From NCBI GenBank assembly GCA_036496025.1, contig DASXLW010000031.1:1-7230 (forward strand): DNA of 7,230 nucleotides. Direction: 5' to 3'. The notes beneath the pieces were generated by a model. The model saw nothing but the letters and a program-made list of their open reading frames with translations. It was not told where the DNA came from and did no database searches. How positions within the stretch are numbered: the stretch's first letter is position 1; every line of letters starts with the position of its first letter. This DNA comes from PALSA-505 sp036496025. GTDB taxonomy: Bacteria; Actinomycetota; Actinomycetes; Streptosporangiales; Streptosporangiaceae. Both the position numbers and the translations under genes were made by a program. Below, piece after piece: positions 1 through 5,681 of this stretch.

Positions 1-780
1 CGGATCATCTGCGCGCTGCCCGCGGAGGTCAAGGACCGCTACGACCGCTCCTCCATGCGCGTCATGATCGCTAACGCGGCACCATGGAGCTACACGCTCA
101 AGCAGAAGTACGTGGCGGACTTCCCGCCCGGGTCGCTATTCGAGATTTACGGGTCGACCGAGCTGGGCGTCGATACGGTGCTGTTGCCGCAGGATCAGAT
201 ACGCAAGCCGGGGTCGTGCGGCAGGCCGGCCCCCGGCATCGAGATCAAGCTGTTCAGCGACGACGGTGACGAGGTCACCGGTACCGGACCGGGCCATCCG
301 GGTGAGGTGTTCGTGCGGTCCAAGGGCGTTTTCGATACCTACTACAAGAACGACGCCAGCTATGAGGCCAGCAGCCGCGGCGACTTCCATACGGTCGGGG
401 ACATCGGGTACTGGGACGACGAGGGTTACCTGTACATCTGTGATCGCAAGACCGACATGATCATCTCCGGCGGTATGAACATCTATCCCGCCGAGATCGA
501 GGCGGTGCTTGACCGGCATCCCGAGATCTACGATGTCGCCGTGTTCGGGATCCCGTCGGAGGAATGGGGGGAAGTCGTCCACGCGACGGTGGTGCGGTCG
601 CCGGGATCGGCGCTGGCCGCCGAGGAGGTTACGGCATTCGCGCGCGAGAACCTGGCCGGCTACAAGGTGCCGCGGTCGGTGGACTTCACCGGCGAACTGC
701 CGCGCACCGGGTCGGGCAAGGTCCTCAAGCGCCAGCTGCGCGCGCCTTTCTGGGCCGGCCGGACCGCCCAGGTCGGATAG
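1..780 (+). CDS. Acyl-CoA synthetase / AMP-dependent ligase, C-terminal part (5' end outside window)
   Basis: This is the 3' part of an ANL-superfamily adenylate-forming enzyme; 259 residues are visible and the frame is open from base 1. The family activates a carboxylic acid with ATP to an acyl-AMP and then usually transfers it to CoA. Visible core motifs, in visible-fragment numbering: YGSTE at residues 50-54 (adenine/acyl-AMP contact), GD ending at D134 (ATP ribose binding), DRKTDMIISGG starting at D148 (hinge and start of the mobile C-terminal domain, followed by MNIYPAEIE), and PRTGSGK at 234-240, whose K240 is the expected adenylation lysine. The C-terminal domain is complete and ends about 19 residues after that lysine, as is normal. 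The motifs fit a fatty-acyl or aryl CoA ligase better than a peptide-synthetase module, since no carrier domain follows. The substrate cannot be told because the acid-binding pocket is mostly upstream of the window. A hairpin directly follows the stop codon. Confidence 0.93.
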   Translation, partial: RIICALPAEVKDRYDRSSMRVMIANAAPWSYTLKQKYVADFPPGSLFEIYGSTELGVDTVLLPQDQIRKPGSCGRPAPGIEIKLFSDDGDEVTGTGPGHPGEVFVRSKGVFDTYYKNDASYEASSRGDFHTVGDIGYWDDEGYLYICDRKTDMIISGGMNIYPAEIEAVLDRHPEIYDVAVFGIPSEEWGEVVHATVVRSPGSALAAEEVTAFARENLAGYKVPRSVDFTGELPRTGSGKVLKRQLRAPFWAGRTAQVG

Positions 781-799
781 GGCAAGGCGCGGCTTTGCC
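781..799 (+). terminator. Hairpin directly after the acyl-CoA synthetase stop codon
   Basis: GGCAAGGC (781-788) pairs with GCTTTGCC (792-799) over 8 positions, one of them a G-U pair, leaving a 3-nt loop. It begins on the base after the TAG stop. There is no T-run after it, which is common for actinobacterial terminators, so the terminator role is inferred from position and stem strength. Confidence 0.45.
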
Positions 800-807
800 A
801 TTGGCGC

Positions 808-817
808 CGGTTAACCG
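808..817. repeat. 10-bp perfect palindrome in the 781-910 intergenic gap
   Basis: CGGTTAACCG is a perfect palindrome in the gap ahead of the phosphatase gene, about 95 bases upstream of its ATG. It is relatively AT-rich at its centre in otherwise very GC-rich DNA, so it could be an operator half or whole site. No second copy was noticed in the window. The function is unknown and chance is possible. Confidence 0.25.
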
Positions 818-897
818 CAGCGCGGAGCGCCGCTCGGCATTGACCCGGTAAGGTCTCTCTGAGCAGCGTAAACGGGGAATGGAAGAGCCGTGCTCGC

Positions 898-903
898 GGG
901 GAG
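898..903 (+). promoter_or_regulatory. Ribosome binding site favouring the ATG at 911
   Basis: GGGGAG lies 7 nt before the ATG at 911, which is good spacing. The in-frame GTG at 890 has only a GGAAGAG (881-887) 2 nt away, or a GGGGA (874-878) 11 nt away, so the ATG is preferred. The difference is only seven residues. Confidence 0.5.
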
Positions 904-910
904 CGGCTTC

Positions 911-3235
911 ATGGCACCGGGGGGTGCGCAGATCGTGACTCCGGTCTCACGTCGGGATACGGGCCAGCCGGGCCGGCTGGCCCGGGGTGCCGCGTCGCAG
1001 GAGCGGTACCGGACGCTGTTTATGACCATGCCGCAAGGCGTCGTCCACTACGACGTCGACGGGTCCATCATCGGGGTGAACCCGGCGGCCAGCGAGATCT
1101 TGGGCGTAGACCTGGCCGCGGTGACGTCATGGCCGGTGGTGCCGGAAGGCCAGGCGGTGCGTGAGGACGGCTCGCCGTTCCGGGCGGAGGAACTGCCGGT
1201 ACGGGTAGCGCTGCGGACGGGTGAGATCGTCAGCGGCGTGATGGCCGGCGTCAGGCACGGGCGGACCGGCGAGCTGCGCTGGGTGCGGGTCACCGCGGTG
1301 CCTGACGCGCGGGATGACCGGGGCCGGCCCAGCCGGGCGTACGCGATCTTCACCGACCTGACCGAGCAGCGCCGGACCGAGGCGGCGCTGCGGCAGAGCA
1401 CCGCCCTGCTCGGACGGCTGCGGGACGCCAACGTGCTCGGCGTGGTGGTCGCCGGCGACGACCGGGTCCACGAGGCCAACGACGCGTACCTCGCCATCAT
1501 CGGTTACAGCAGGGACGACCTTGAGGCCGGCCGTGTTGACTGGCGGAGGATTACCCCGCCGGGGTGGGGCGGCGCCGAAGCCAAGGCCAGGGAGCAACTG
1601 CTGCGGACCGGGGCGTGCCAGCCGTTCGAGAAGGAGTACGTGCACCGGGAAGGGCACCGGGTGCCGGTGCTGATCGGGTCGGCGGTGCTCGACCGCAGCC
1701 CGCTGCGCTGGACATCATTCGTCGTTGACCTGTCATCCCGCCAGCGGGCGGAGCGGGAACGAGCCGAACTGCTGGCCGGCACCCGCGCCGCGCGGGCCGA
1801 GGCGGACAGCGCGCGGGAACGGCTGGCTTTTCTCATGCGGGCCGGGGCGCTTGTCGCCGCCACCCGGGACCGGGATGAGCTCCTCGACCAGATTGTCCAG
1901 CTGGTAGTCCCGATCCTGGCCGACTACTGCGTGGTGTTCCTCCCGTCCGGGGACGGGATGCTGCTCGCCAGCGCACTCGGCCACGCCGAACCAGCCCAGG
2001 CGAAGCTGCTCGCCGGCCTGCGCAGGCAGCCGATTTCCGCGGCTGGCCCGCTGCTCGCCCAGCGTGCCTACAGCACCGGCGTCACCCAGTTGGCGCGTGA
2101 CGTCACCAGCGAGATGTCGGCCTGGTCCGCGGCCGAGCCCGATGCGATCAACACTGTGAAGCTCTTGCACCCGCGCAGCTCGATCGCCACGCCGCTGCTG
2201 GCCGGGCAAGGCCCGCACGGCGTCATCGCGCTGAGCCGCGGCGCCGGGCGTCCGCCATTCACCGCGGCGGACGTCTCGATGGTCGAGGAACTCGGCCGCC
2301 GGCTAGGGGTGGGGCTGGCCAACGCGGACACCTTCACCCGCGAGCACGCCATCGCGGAAACGCTGCAACGCTCCCTCCTGCCTGACGCCCTCCCCCAGAT
2401 CCCTGGACTGGACCTCGCGGTACGCTACCTGCCCGCCACCGAGGGAGCAGCCGTCGGCGGCGACTGGTACGACGCGTTCCCCCTCGCCCGCGGCCGGGTC
2501 GGGCTGGTGACCGGCGACGTGGCGGGCCACAACATCGCCTCGGCGTCGACCATGGGTCAGGTCCGCGGGCTGCTCCGCGCGTACGCGATCGACAGCCCGG
2601 GCCCCGCCTACACGCTGCAGCGGACCAACGCCGCGGTGGCCCAGCTGCTCCCGGACGCGCTTGCCAGCGTCGTCTACATCGTGCTCGACCCGGCCACCGG
2701 CTACCTCACCTACGCCAACGCCGGGCACCCCCCGCCGATCATCGCCGTCGGCGCCGGCCAGGCCGAGTACCTCGACGACACAACGGGCACCATGCTGGGC
2801 GCCAGCACCACCGCCAGCTTCACCGCCGGCCACCGGCGGCTCGCGCCGGGCGCGAGCCTGCTTTGCTACACCGACGGGCTCATCGAGGACCGGCGGCATG
2901 ACATCGCTGAAGGCCTCGCGGCCCTCGCGGAGGCGCTGCAGCGCTCCGGCCCGGGCTCGGCCGAGCAAACGTGCGCCGCCGTCCAGGCCGCCCTCGTTGG
3001 TGCCACCAGGCATGACGACATCTGCCTGCTAACGGCCCGGCGCGTCGGGCCGTTACGCTCCGTGATAGCAGACAGAGCCACCGTCAGCGGTCCTTTCGCG
3101 CCGGTCTCCAGACCGAGGTCCATCCCGCCGGGACCTTCCGGCCGGTGTCACGCGCGGCGGCATCACCAAAGAGATGACCGAGGTCGGGTCACTTCCAGGC
3201 CAGACGGTCCTCGCCCGCAGGCAGCCACGTGCTGA
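911..3235 (+). CDS. PAS-PAS-GAF-SpoIIE (PP2C-type) protein serine/threonine phosphatase
   Basis: This is a soluble sensor phosphatase of 774 residues (781 if the GTG at 890 is used). Domains in order: PAS about 31-150, PAS about 163-270, a charged helical or coiled-coil linker about 272-305, GAF about 305-470, and the PP2C/SpoIIE catalytic domain about 484-712. Expected metal-binding acidic residues are present: GGDW with D518, GDVAGH with D536, YTDG with D655 and HDD with D702/D703. LQRSLLP at the start of the catalytic domain is typical of actinobacterial SpoIIE/RsbU-like enzymes. Known members dephosphorylate anti-anti-sigma (STAS) proteins and so free sigma factors; that role is inferred here, and no STAS or anti-sigma kinase gene is in view. 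No membrane segments are seen, so sensing is cytoplasmic, with ligands unknown. The last ~63 residues (712-774) are unlike the rest: rich in R, P, S and H, with rare codons including a TTA at 3053 and an ATA at 3065. They are probably not part of the original protein. A 130-base gap separates it from the ligase, so it may have its own promoter. Confidence 0.93.
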   Translation: MAPGGAQIVTPVSRRDTGQPGRLARGAASQERYRTLFMTMPQGVVHYDVDGSIIGVNPAASEILGVDLAAVTSWPVVPEGQAVREDGSPFRAEELPVRVALRTGEIVSGVMAGVRHGRTGELRWVRVTAVPDARDDRGRPSRAYAIFTDLTEQRRTEAALRQSTALLGRLRDANVLGVVVAGDDRVHEANDAYLAIIGYSRDDLEAGRVDWRRITPPGWGGAEAKAREQLLRTGACQPFEKEYVHREGHRVPVLIGSAVLDRSPLRWTSFVVDLSSRQRAERERAELLAGTRAARAEADSARERLAFLMRAGALVAATRDRDELLDQIVQLVVPILADYCVVFLPSGDGMLLASALGHAEPAQAKLLAGLRRQPISAAGPLLAQRAYSTGVTQLARDVTSEMSAWSAAEPDAINTVKLLHPRSSIATPLLAGQGPHGVIALSRGAGRPPFTAADVSMVEELGRRLGVGLANADTFTREHAIAETLQRSLLPDALPQIPGLDLAVRYLPATEGAAVGGDWYDAFPLARGRVGLVTGDVAGHNIASASTMGQVRGLLRAYAIDSPGPAYTLQRTNAAVAQLLPDALASVVYIVLDPATGYLTYANAGHPPPIIAVGAGQAEYLDDTTGTMLGASTTASFTAGHRRLAPGASLLCYTDGLIEDRRHDIAEGLAALAEALQRSGPGSAEQTCAAVQAALVGATRHDDICLLTARRVGPLRSVIADRATVSGPFAPVSRPRSIPPGPSGRCHARRHHQRDDRGRVTSRPDGPRPQAATC
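960..984. repeat. Perfect 12-bp inverted repeat in the 5' coding region of the phosphatase
   Basis: Bases 960-971 and 973-984 are perfect reverse complements around a single central base at 972. As RNA this would fold as a stem of about 10 bp (960-969 with 975-984) closed by a 5-nt loop. It begins 49 bases into the gene and encodes a linker ahead of the first PAS domain, where sequence constraint is probably low. It may slow or regulate early translation, or be a chance product of GC-rich DNA. Confidence 0.6.
3102..3136 (+). repeat. Two adjacent hairpins in the odd 3' tail of the phosphatase frame
   Basis: CGGTCT (3102-3107) and AGACCG (3110-3115) form a perfect 6-bp inverted repeat, immediately followed by AGGTCC (3116-3121) and GGACCT (3131-3136), another perfect 6-bp pair with a 9-nt loop. 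They sit about 35 to 70 bases after tandem out-of-frame stops at 3063-3068. That is where a 3' untranslated region or terminator would lie if the original stop were there. Confidence 0.4.
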
Positions 3236-3256
3236 TCATTAAGGTAAAGAACACGG

Positions 3257-3280
3257 CACCGCCGGGTCCCGGCCTTGGTG
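3257..3280 (+). terminator. GC-rich hairpin downstream of the phosphatase gene
   Basis: CACCGCCGG (3257-3265) pairs with CCGGC (3269-3273) and then GGTG (3277-3280), with a 3-nt bulge and a GTC loop. It lies 21 bases after the TGA at 3233-3235 and before the next gene. No T-run follows. It is a candidate factor-independent terminator of the kind lacking a U-tail; the role is inferred from position. Confidence 0.35.
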
Positions 3281-3355
3281 GCGAGCGCTGGCATATGGCT
3301 CGGCAGAAGGCGGCCATGGGCGCGCCCGGCTGGTCACCGCCGAGTACTGGCTTGT

Positions 3356-3361
3356 GAGGTG
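3356..3361 (+). promoter_or_regulatory. Ribosome binding site setting the ATG at 3368
   Basis: GAGGTG lies 6 nt before the ATG at 3368 and matches the anti-Shine-Dalgarno end well. The frame is open further upstream to a TTG at 3275, but that codon has no comparable site, and the intervening residues are basic and unlike protein sequence. Confidence 0.65.
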
Positions 3362-3367
3362 GGGGCA

Positions 3368-3970
3368 ATGGACGGTTCGATCCGGCCGCCTGGCTGGGGG
3401 AATGTCGTGGCTGAGCGGCCGCCGCTTGCTTATCCGGCGGCGCTGCGGGCGGTGGCTGGCTGTTTCGCGGAGGTTATGCGCCTGCTCGGACAGCGCCGGA
3501 TTCACCTGCCCAGGGGCCGGGTGGGGATGCGGCTGCGCTTTACCGACGGCACCTCGGCGCGGGTGTACCGGGAGACAGTCGTGGACCGGGGCCCGACGCT
3601 GGACCCGTGCGTGCTTGTCGTGGAGTTCCGGCTGCGGGCCGTGCGCGGCCGCGGGCACGCGGCTTTCCGCCTGGAGAGCATGCTCAATACCCCGCTGTTC
3701 GCCGGCTTTCCTGGCTTCGCATCCAAGCTGTGGCTGGCCCACGACGAGCGCGGCCGGTACCGGGGCGTGTATGAGTGGGACGGGCCGCGGCTGGCCGAGA
3801 ACTATGCCAGGGCGCTGTGGCGGGTACTCGCGCTGGTGTCGGTGCGAGGATCGATCCACTACGTGGTGCTGCCCGGACTGCGCCGTGACGTGCTGCTGGA
3901 GCAGCCGGGCGTGCTGGCCGGCGCTGCGGCGGACGCGGCAGCCTGGTGGCGCCTGGCCGAGGCCGCGTGA
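3368..3970 (+). CDS. Uncharacterised 200-residue protein coupled to the flavin monooxygenase
   Basis: I do not recognise a named family. The protein has no signal peptide and no clear membrane segment. The N-terminal third contains a helical stretch (about 19-45) and a strand-like segment with RFTDGT. The C-terminal half holds the most distinctive motifs: GFPGFASKLW at 113-122, YRGVYEWDG at 131-139, then a helix with YARALWRVLALVS and a strand SIHYVVLPG. The pattern of 'GF..F.SKLW..D....Y.GVY.W' followed by a helix and a strand resembles ferredoxin-like alpha/beta-barrel proteins (the YdhR / antibiotic-monooxygenase type), but this is a fold-level guess. Its TGA stop overlaps the GTG start of the monooxygenase (GTGA), so translation is coupled and a shared pathway is likely. 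It could be an accessory oxygenase, a cyclase-like enzyme or a partner of the flavoprotein; the sequence does not decide. Its coding status is strong: good ribosome binding site, full-length frame and actinobacterial codon bias. Confidence 0.85.
   Translation: MDGSIRPPGWGNVVAERPPLAYPAALRAVAGCFAEVMRLLGQRRIHLPRGRVGMRLRFTDGTSARVYRETVVDRGPTLDPCVLVVEFRLRAVRGRGHAAFRLESMLNTPLFAGFPGFASKLWLAHDERGRYRGVYEWDGPRLAENYARALWRVLALVSVRGSIHYVVLPGLRRDVLLEQPGVLAGAAADAAAWWRLAEAA
3959..3962 (+). promoter_or_regulatory. Weak ribosome binding site for the GTG at 3967, within a coupled overlap
   Basis: GAGG ends 4 nt before the GTG at 3967, which is close. The GTG shares bases with the TGA stop of the previous gene (3967-3970 GTGA), so terminating ribosomes can restart. 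The alternative GTG at 3946 would add seven residues ahead of the conserved KQRADILVAGAGPAG start, so it is less likely. Confidence 0.5.
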
Positions 3971-5514
3971 AACAGCGGGCGGACATCCTGGTGGCCGGCG
4001 CTGGCCCGGCCGGGCTGGCCCTCGCCTTGCAGGCCCATGACCACGGTGCCGTTGTCCGGGTCATCGACCGGAGGCCGGAGGCCCTGCGGCCCTCCCGTGC
4101 GCTGATCCTGCATTCCCGCACGCTTGAGGTGCTGCGCCCGCTCGGGGTGACGCAGGCGCTGCTGGCCCGAGCGGACAGCGCGCCCAAGGTGGACCTGCGG
4201 CTCGGCTCGCGAGTGATCCGGGTAATGCTGGCCGAACTTGCCTTGCCGGACACTGCCTTCCCGCACCTGTCGCTGACCCGGCAGATGGACGTGGAGCAGG
4301 TGCTTACCGAGGCCCTGGCCGACCGCGGGATCGGGGTAGAGCGCGGCACCGAGCTAGCCGAGGTTCGTGACGGTCCCGAGTGCGTGCAGGCCATCCTGCG
4401 CTCGCCGGCCGGCCGCGAGCAGGCCCTGTTCGGCTTCGTGGCCGGCTGCGACGGCCCGGCCAGCACGGTGCGCGCCCAGGCCGGCATCGGCTGGCCCGGG
4501 CGCCGGTACCCGGTTGAGGTCATCCTGGCCGACGCCGAGCTGGACGGCGATCTTGCCGAAGGCGCCGCCCGGGTCGTAGCCGGGCAGCGGGGCCTGCTGT
4601 TCGCGTTCCGCCTCGGCGAGCAGGCACCCTGGCGGCTGCTCGCGACCCGGCCCGCCGCCGGGCCCGGGCTGCCGCCCGGGCAGCCCGGGCCCCCGGTCGC
4701 TGCCGCTGAGCTGCAGGCGCTGATGGACGAGGCCAATTTCGGCGCGCAGATCACCGATCTCGCCTGGTCCTCGCGCATCACGGTGCAGCGCCGCGTGGCC
4801 AGCCGGTTCCGCCGGGGCCGGCTGTTCCTGGCCGGGGACGCCGCCCATGCCTACTCCCCGGCCACCGGCCAGGGGATGAACGCCGCTGTCCAGGACGCGG
4901 CCAATCTCGGCTGGAAGCTCGCGTTCGCGGCGGCCGGGCCGGGCAGCGGGCCGCTGCTGGACTCCTACGACGCCGAACGCCGGCCGGTGGCGCGTCAGGT
5001 CGCGGCGATGACGAACCTGGTGTTCTGGGCCGAAGCCGGCCCGGGGCCCGTCGCGTCCGCGATCCGCGGGCGCCTCGCGCCGCTCGCCGCCCCCGTCGTG
5101 CCCGTGCTGACCGGACGCCGCCGCCTGGTCGCCGCAGGGATCCGGCTGGTTTCACAGCTGCGGGTAAGCTACCGCGACAGCCCGCTGTCGGTGGAGGGAA
5201 CACCACGCCGGCACAGGGGGCCCCGCGCCGGGGAGCGGCTGCCCGACCAGCTGGTGACCTCAGCCGGGCGCAGCATCCGGCTGCACGACCTGCTTGCCCG
5301 GCCCGGGGTGCACATCCTGCTGGACCGCGACGCGGACCAGCCCGGCCCGCTGCCACCGGGCCGGCCCGTGCACGTTCACCGCCTCACCAGCGTTCCCGGC
5401 CGCGGCCTGATCGCTGTCCGCCCTGACGGTTACATCGGCTTCCGCTGCCAGGCCACCGAGGTCCGTCAGCTCGCCGCCTGGCTAACTCTGTCGTCCCTGC
5501 CTGGAGAACGTTGA
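3967..5514 (+). CDS. FAD-dependent aromatic-hydroxylase-type monooxygenase
   Basis: This is a 515-residue group A flavoprotein monooxygenase of the PheA/TfdB type (relatives include pentachlorophenol 4-monooxygenase, MhpA, angucycline-type polyketide hydroxylases and rifampicin monooxygenase). Such enzymes use NAD(P)H and O2 to hydroxylate aromatic or polyketide substrates in the cytoplasm. Visible motifs: the GAGPAG dinucleotide-binding loop at 11-16, acidic D34 ending the second strand (FAD ribose), a DG motif at 162-163, and the second FAD motif with GD at 290-291 in LFLAGDAAHAYSPATGQGMN. The C-terminal part from about residue 415 (GPRAGERLPDQLV onward) is the thioredoxin-like domain characteristic of this branch, without the redox cysteine pair, as usual. 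Length is normal and no frameshift is seen. The substrate cannot be deduced. A Pro/Gly-rich loop at about 228-246 is encoded by a perfect 14-bp inverted repeat. It is co-translated with the upstream unknown protein and convergent with the MmpL gene. Confidence 0.95.
   Translation: MKQRADILVAGAGPAGLALALQAHDHGAVVRVIDRRPEALRPSRALILHSRTLEVLRPLGVTQALLARADSAPKVDLRLGSRVIRVMLAELALPDTAFPHLSLTRQMDVEQVLTEALADRGIGVERGTELAEVRDGPECVQAILRSPAGREQALFGFVAGCDGPASTVRAQAGIGWPGRRYPVEVILADAELDGDLAEGAARVVAGQRGLLFAFRLGEQAPWRLLATRPAAGPGLPPGQPGPPVAAAELQALMDEANFGAQITDLAWSSRITVQRRVASRFRRGRLFLAGDAAHAYSPATGQGMNAAVQDAANLGWKLAFAAAGPGSGPLLDSYDAERRPVARQVAAMTNLVFWAEAGPGPVASAIRGRLAPLAAPVVPVLTGRRRLVAAGIRLVSQLRVSYRDSPLSVEGTPRRHRGPRAGERLPDQLVTSAGRSIRLHDLLARPGVHILLDRDADQPGPLPPGRPVHVHRLTSVPGRGLIAVRPDGYIGFRCQATEVRQLAAWLTLSSLPGER
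4660..4692. repeat. Perfect 14-bp inverted repeat inside the monooxygenase gene
   Basis: GGGCCCGGGCTGCC (4660-4673) and GGCAGCCCGGGCCC (4679-4692) are exact reverse complements with a 5-nt spacer. As mRNA this is an extremely stable GC hairpin in mid-gene. It encodes a Pro/Gly-rich stretch (about residues 232-242) just ahead of the helix AAAELQALMDEANF, probably a surface loop. Confidence 0.8.
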
Positions 5515-5536
5515 GACGGCGAGACGTTCTTCCTGG
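5500..5536. terminator. Imperfect hairpin overlapping the monooxygenase stop codon
   Basis: AGAACGT (5505-5511) and ACGTTCT (5524-5530) form a perfect 7-bp inverted repeat with a 12-nt loop. The alternative pairing of CCTGGAGAACGT (5500-5511) with ACGTTCTTCCTGG (5524-5536), allowing one mismatch and one bulge, is longer. It lies between two convergent genes, where a terminator working on either strand is expected. No T-run is present, so the role is inferred. Confidence 0.35.
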
Positions 5537-5681
5537 CTCTGCAACGTCATCATCCGCGTGGGCGAAAACTCCGCGCCGCGGCTGAGGGGGGACCGGATCG
5601 TGTTCTCCCGGTAGACCCTGGTGACGACCACGGGCGGGATGCTCGCCGCGCGGGCCGCCGGGGTACTGCCCCCGCCTCGCG
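5515..5681. other. Convergent intergenic gap with a short coding-like stretch
   Basis: This 167-base gap separates the monooxygenase from the MmpL gene. Bases 5534-5611, read on the plus strand to the TAG at 5612-5614, give 26 codons (WLCNVIIRVGENSAPRLRGD and six more residues), 25 of them ending in G or C. First and second positions are only about 58% and 50% GC. That contrast is typical of real actinobacterial coding sequence. The frame is open only back to a TAA at 5483-5485 and has no ATG, GTG or TTG start there. The opposite strand shares the same biased column and can be read from a GTG at 5629-5631 down to the TAG at 5482-5484, giving 49 residues without a clear ribosome binding site. 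It may be a gene remnant, a small unannotated gene or chance. Confidence 0.25.

Noticed and set aside
840..872. Possible promoter with TTGACC at 840-845 ahead of the phosphatase gene
   Set aside because: The -35-like hexamer is good, but no convincing -10 element lies at 16-18 bases; the best candidates (such as CAGCGT at 864) are poor.
2303..3013. Minus-strand open frame (236 residues) opposite the SpoIIE domain
   Set aside because: It lies entirely under the conserved catalytic domain and its translation is G/R/V-rich without any motif.
3066..3242. Short alternative frame in the phosphatase tail ending at the TAA at 3240
   Set aside because: From about 3144 its translation (GVTRGGITKEMTEVGSLPGQ and onward) looks protein-like, but it has no suitable start with a ribosome binding site and is too short to judge.
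3275..3367. Upstream TTG extension of the 200-residue protein
   Set aside because: No good ribosome binding site precedes the TTG, and the added residues look non-coding, whereas GAGGTG sits ideally before the ATG at 3368.
3684..4781. Long minus-strand open frame (365 residues) opposite the unknown protein and monooxygenase
   Set aside because: Its product is S/R/P/T-rich without motifs, while the opposite strand carries the clear FAD motifs; long antisense frames are expected in very GC-rich DNA.
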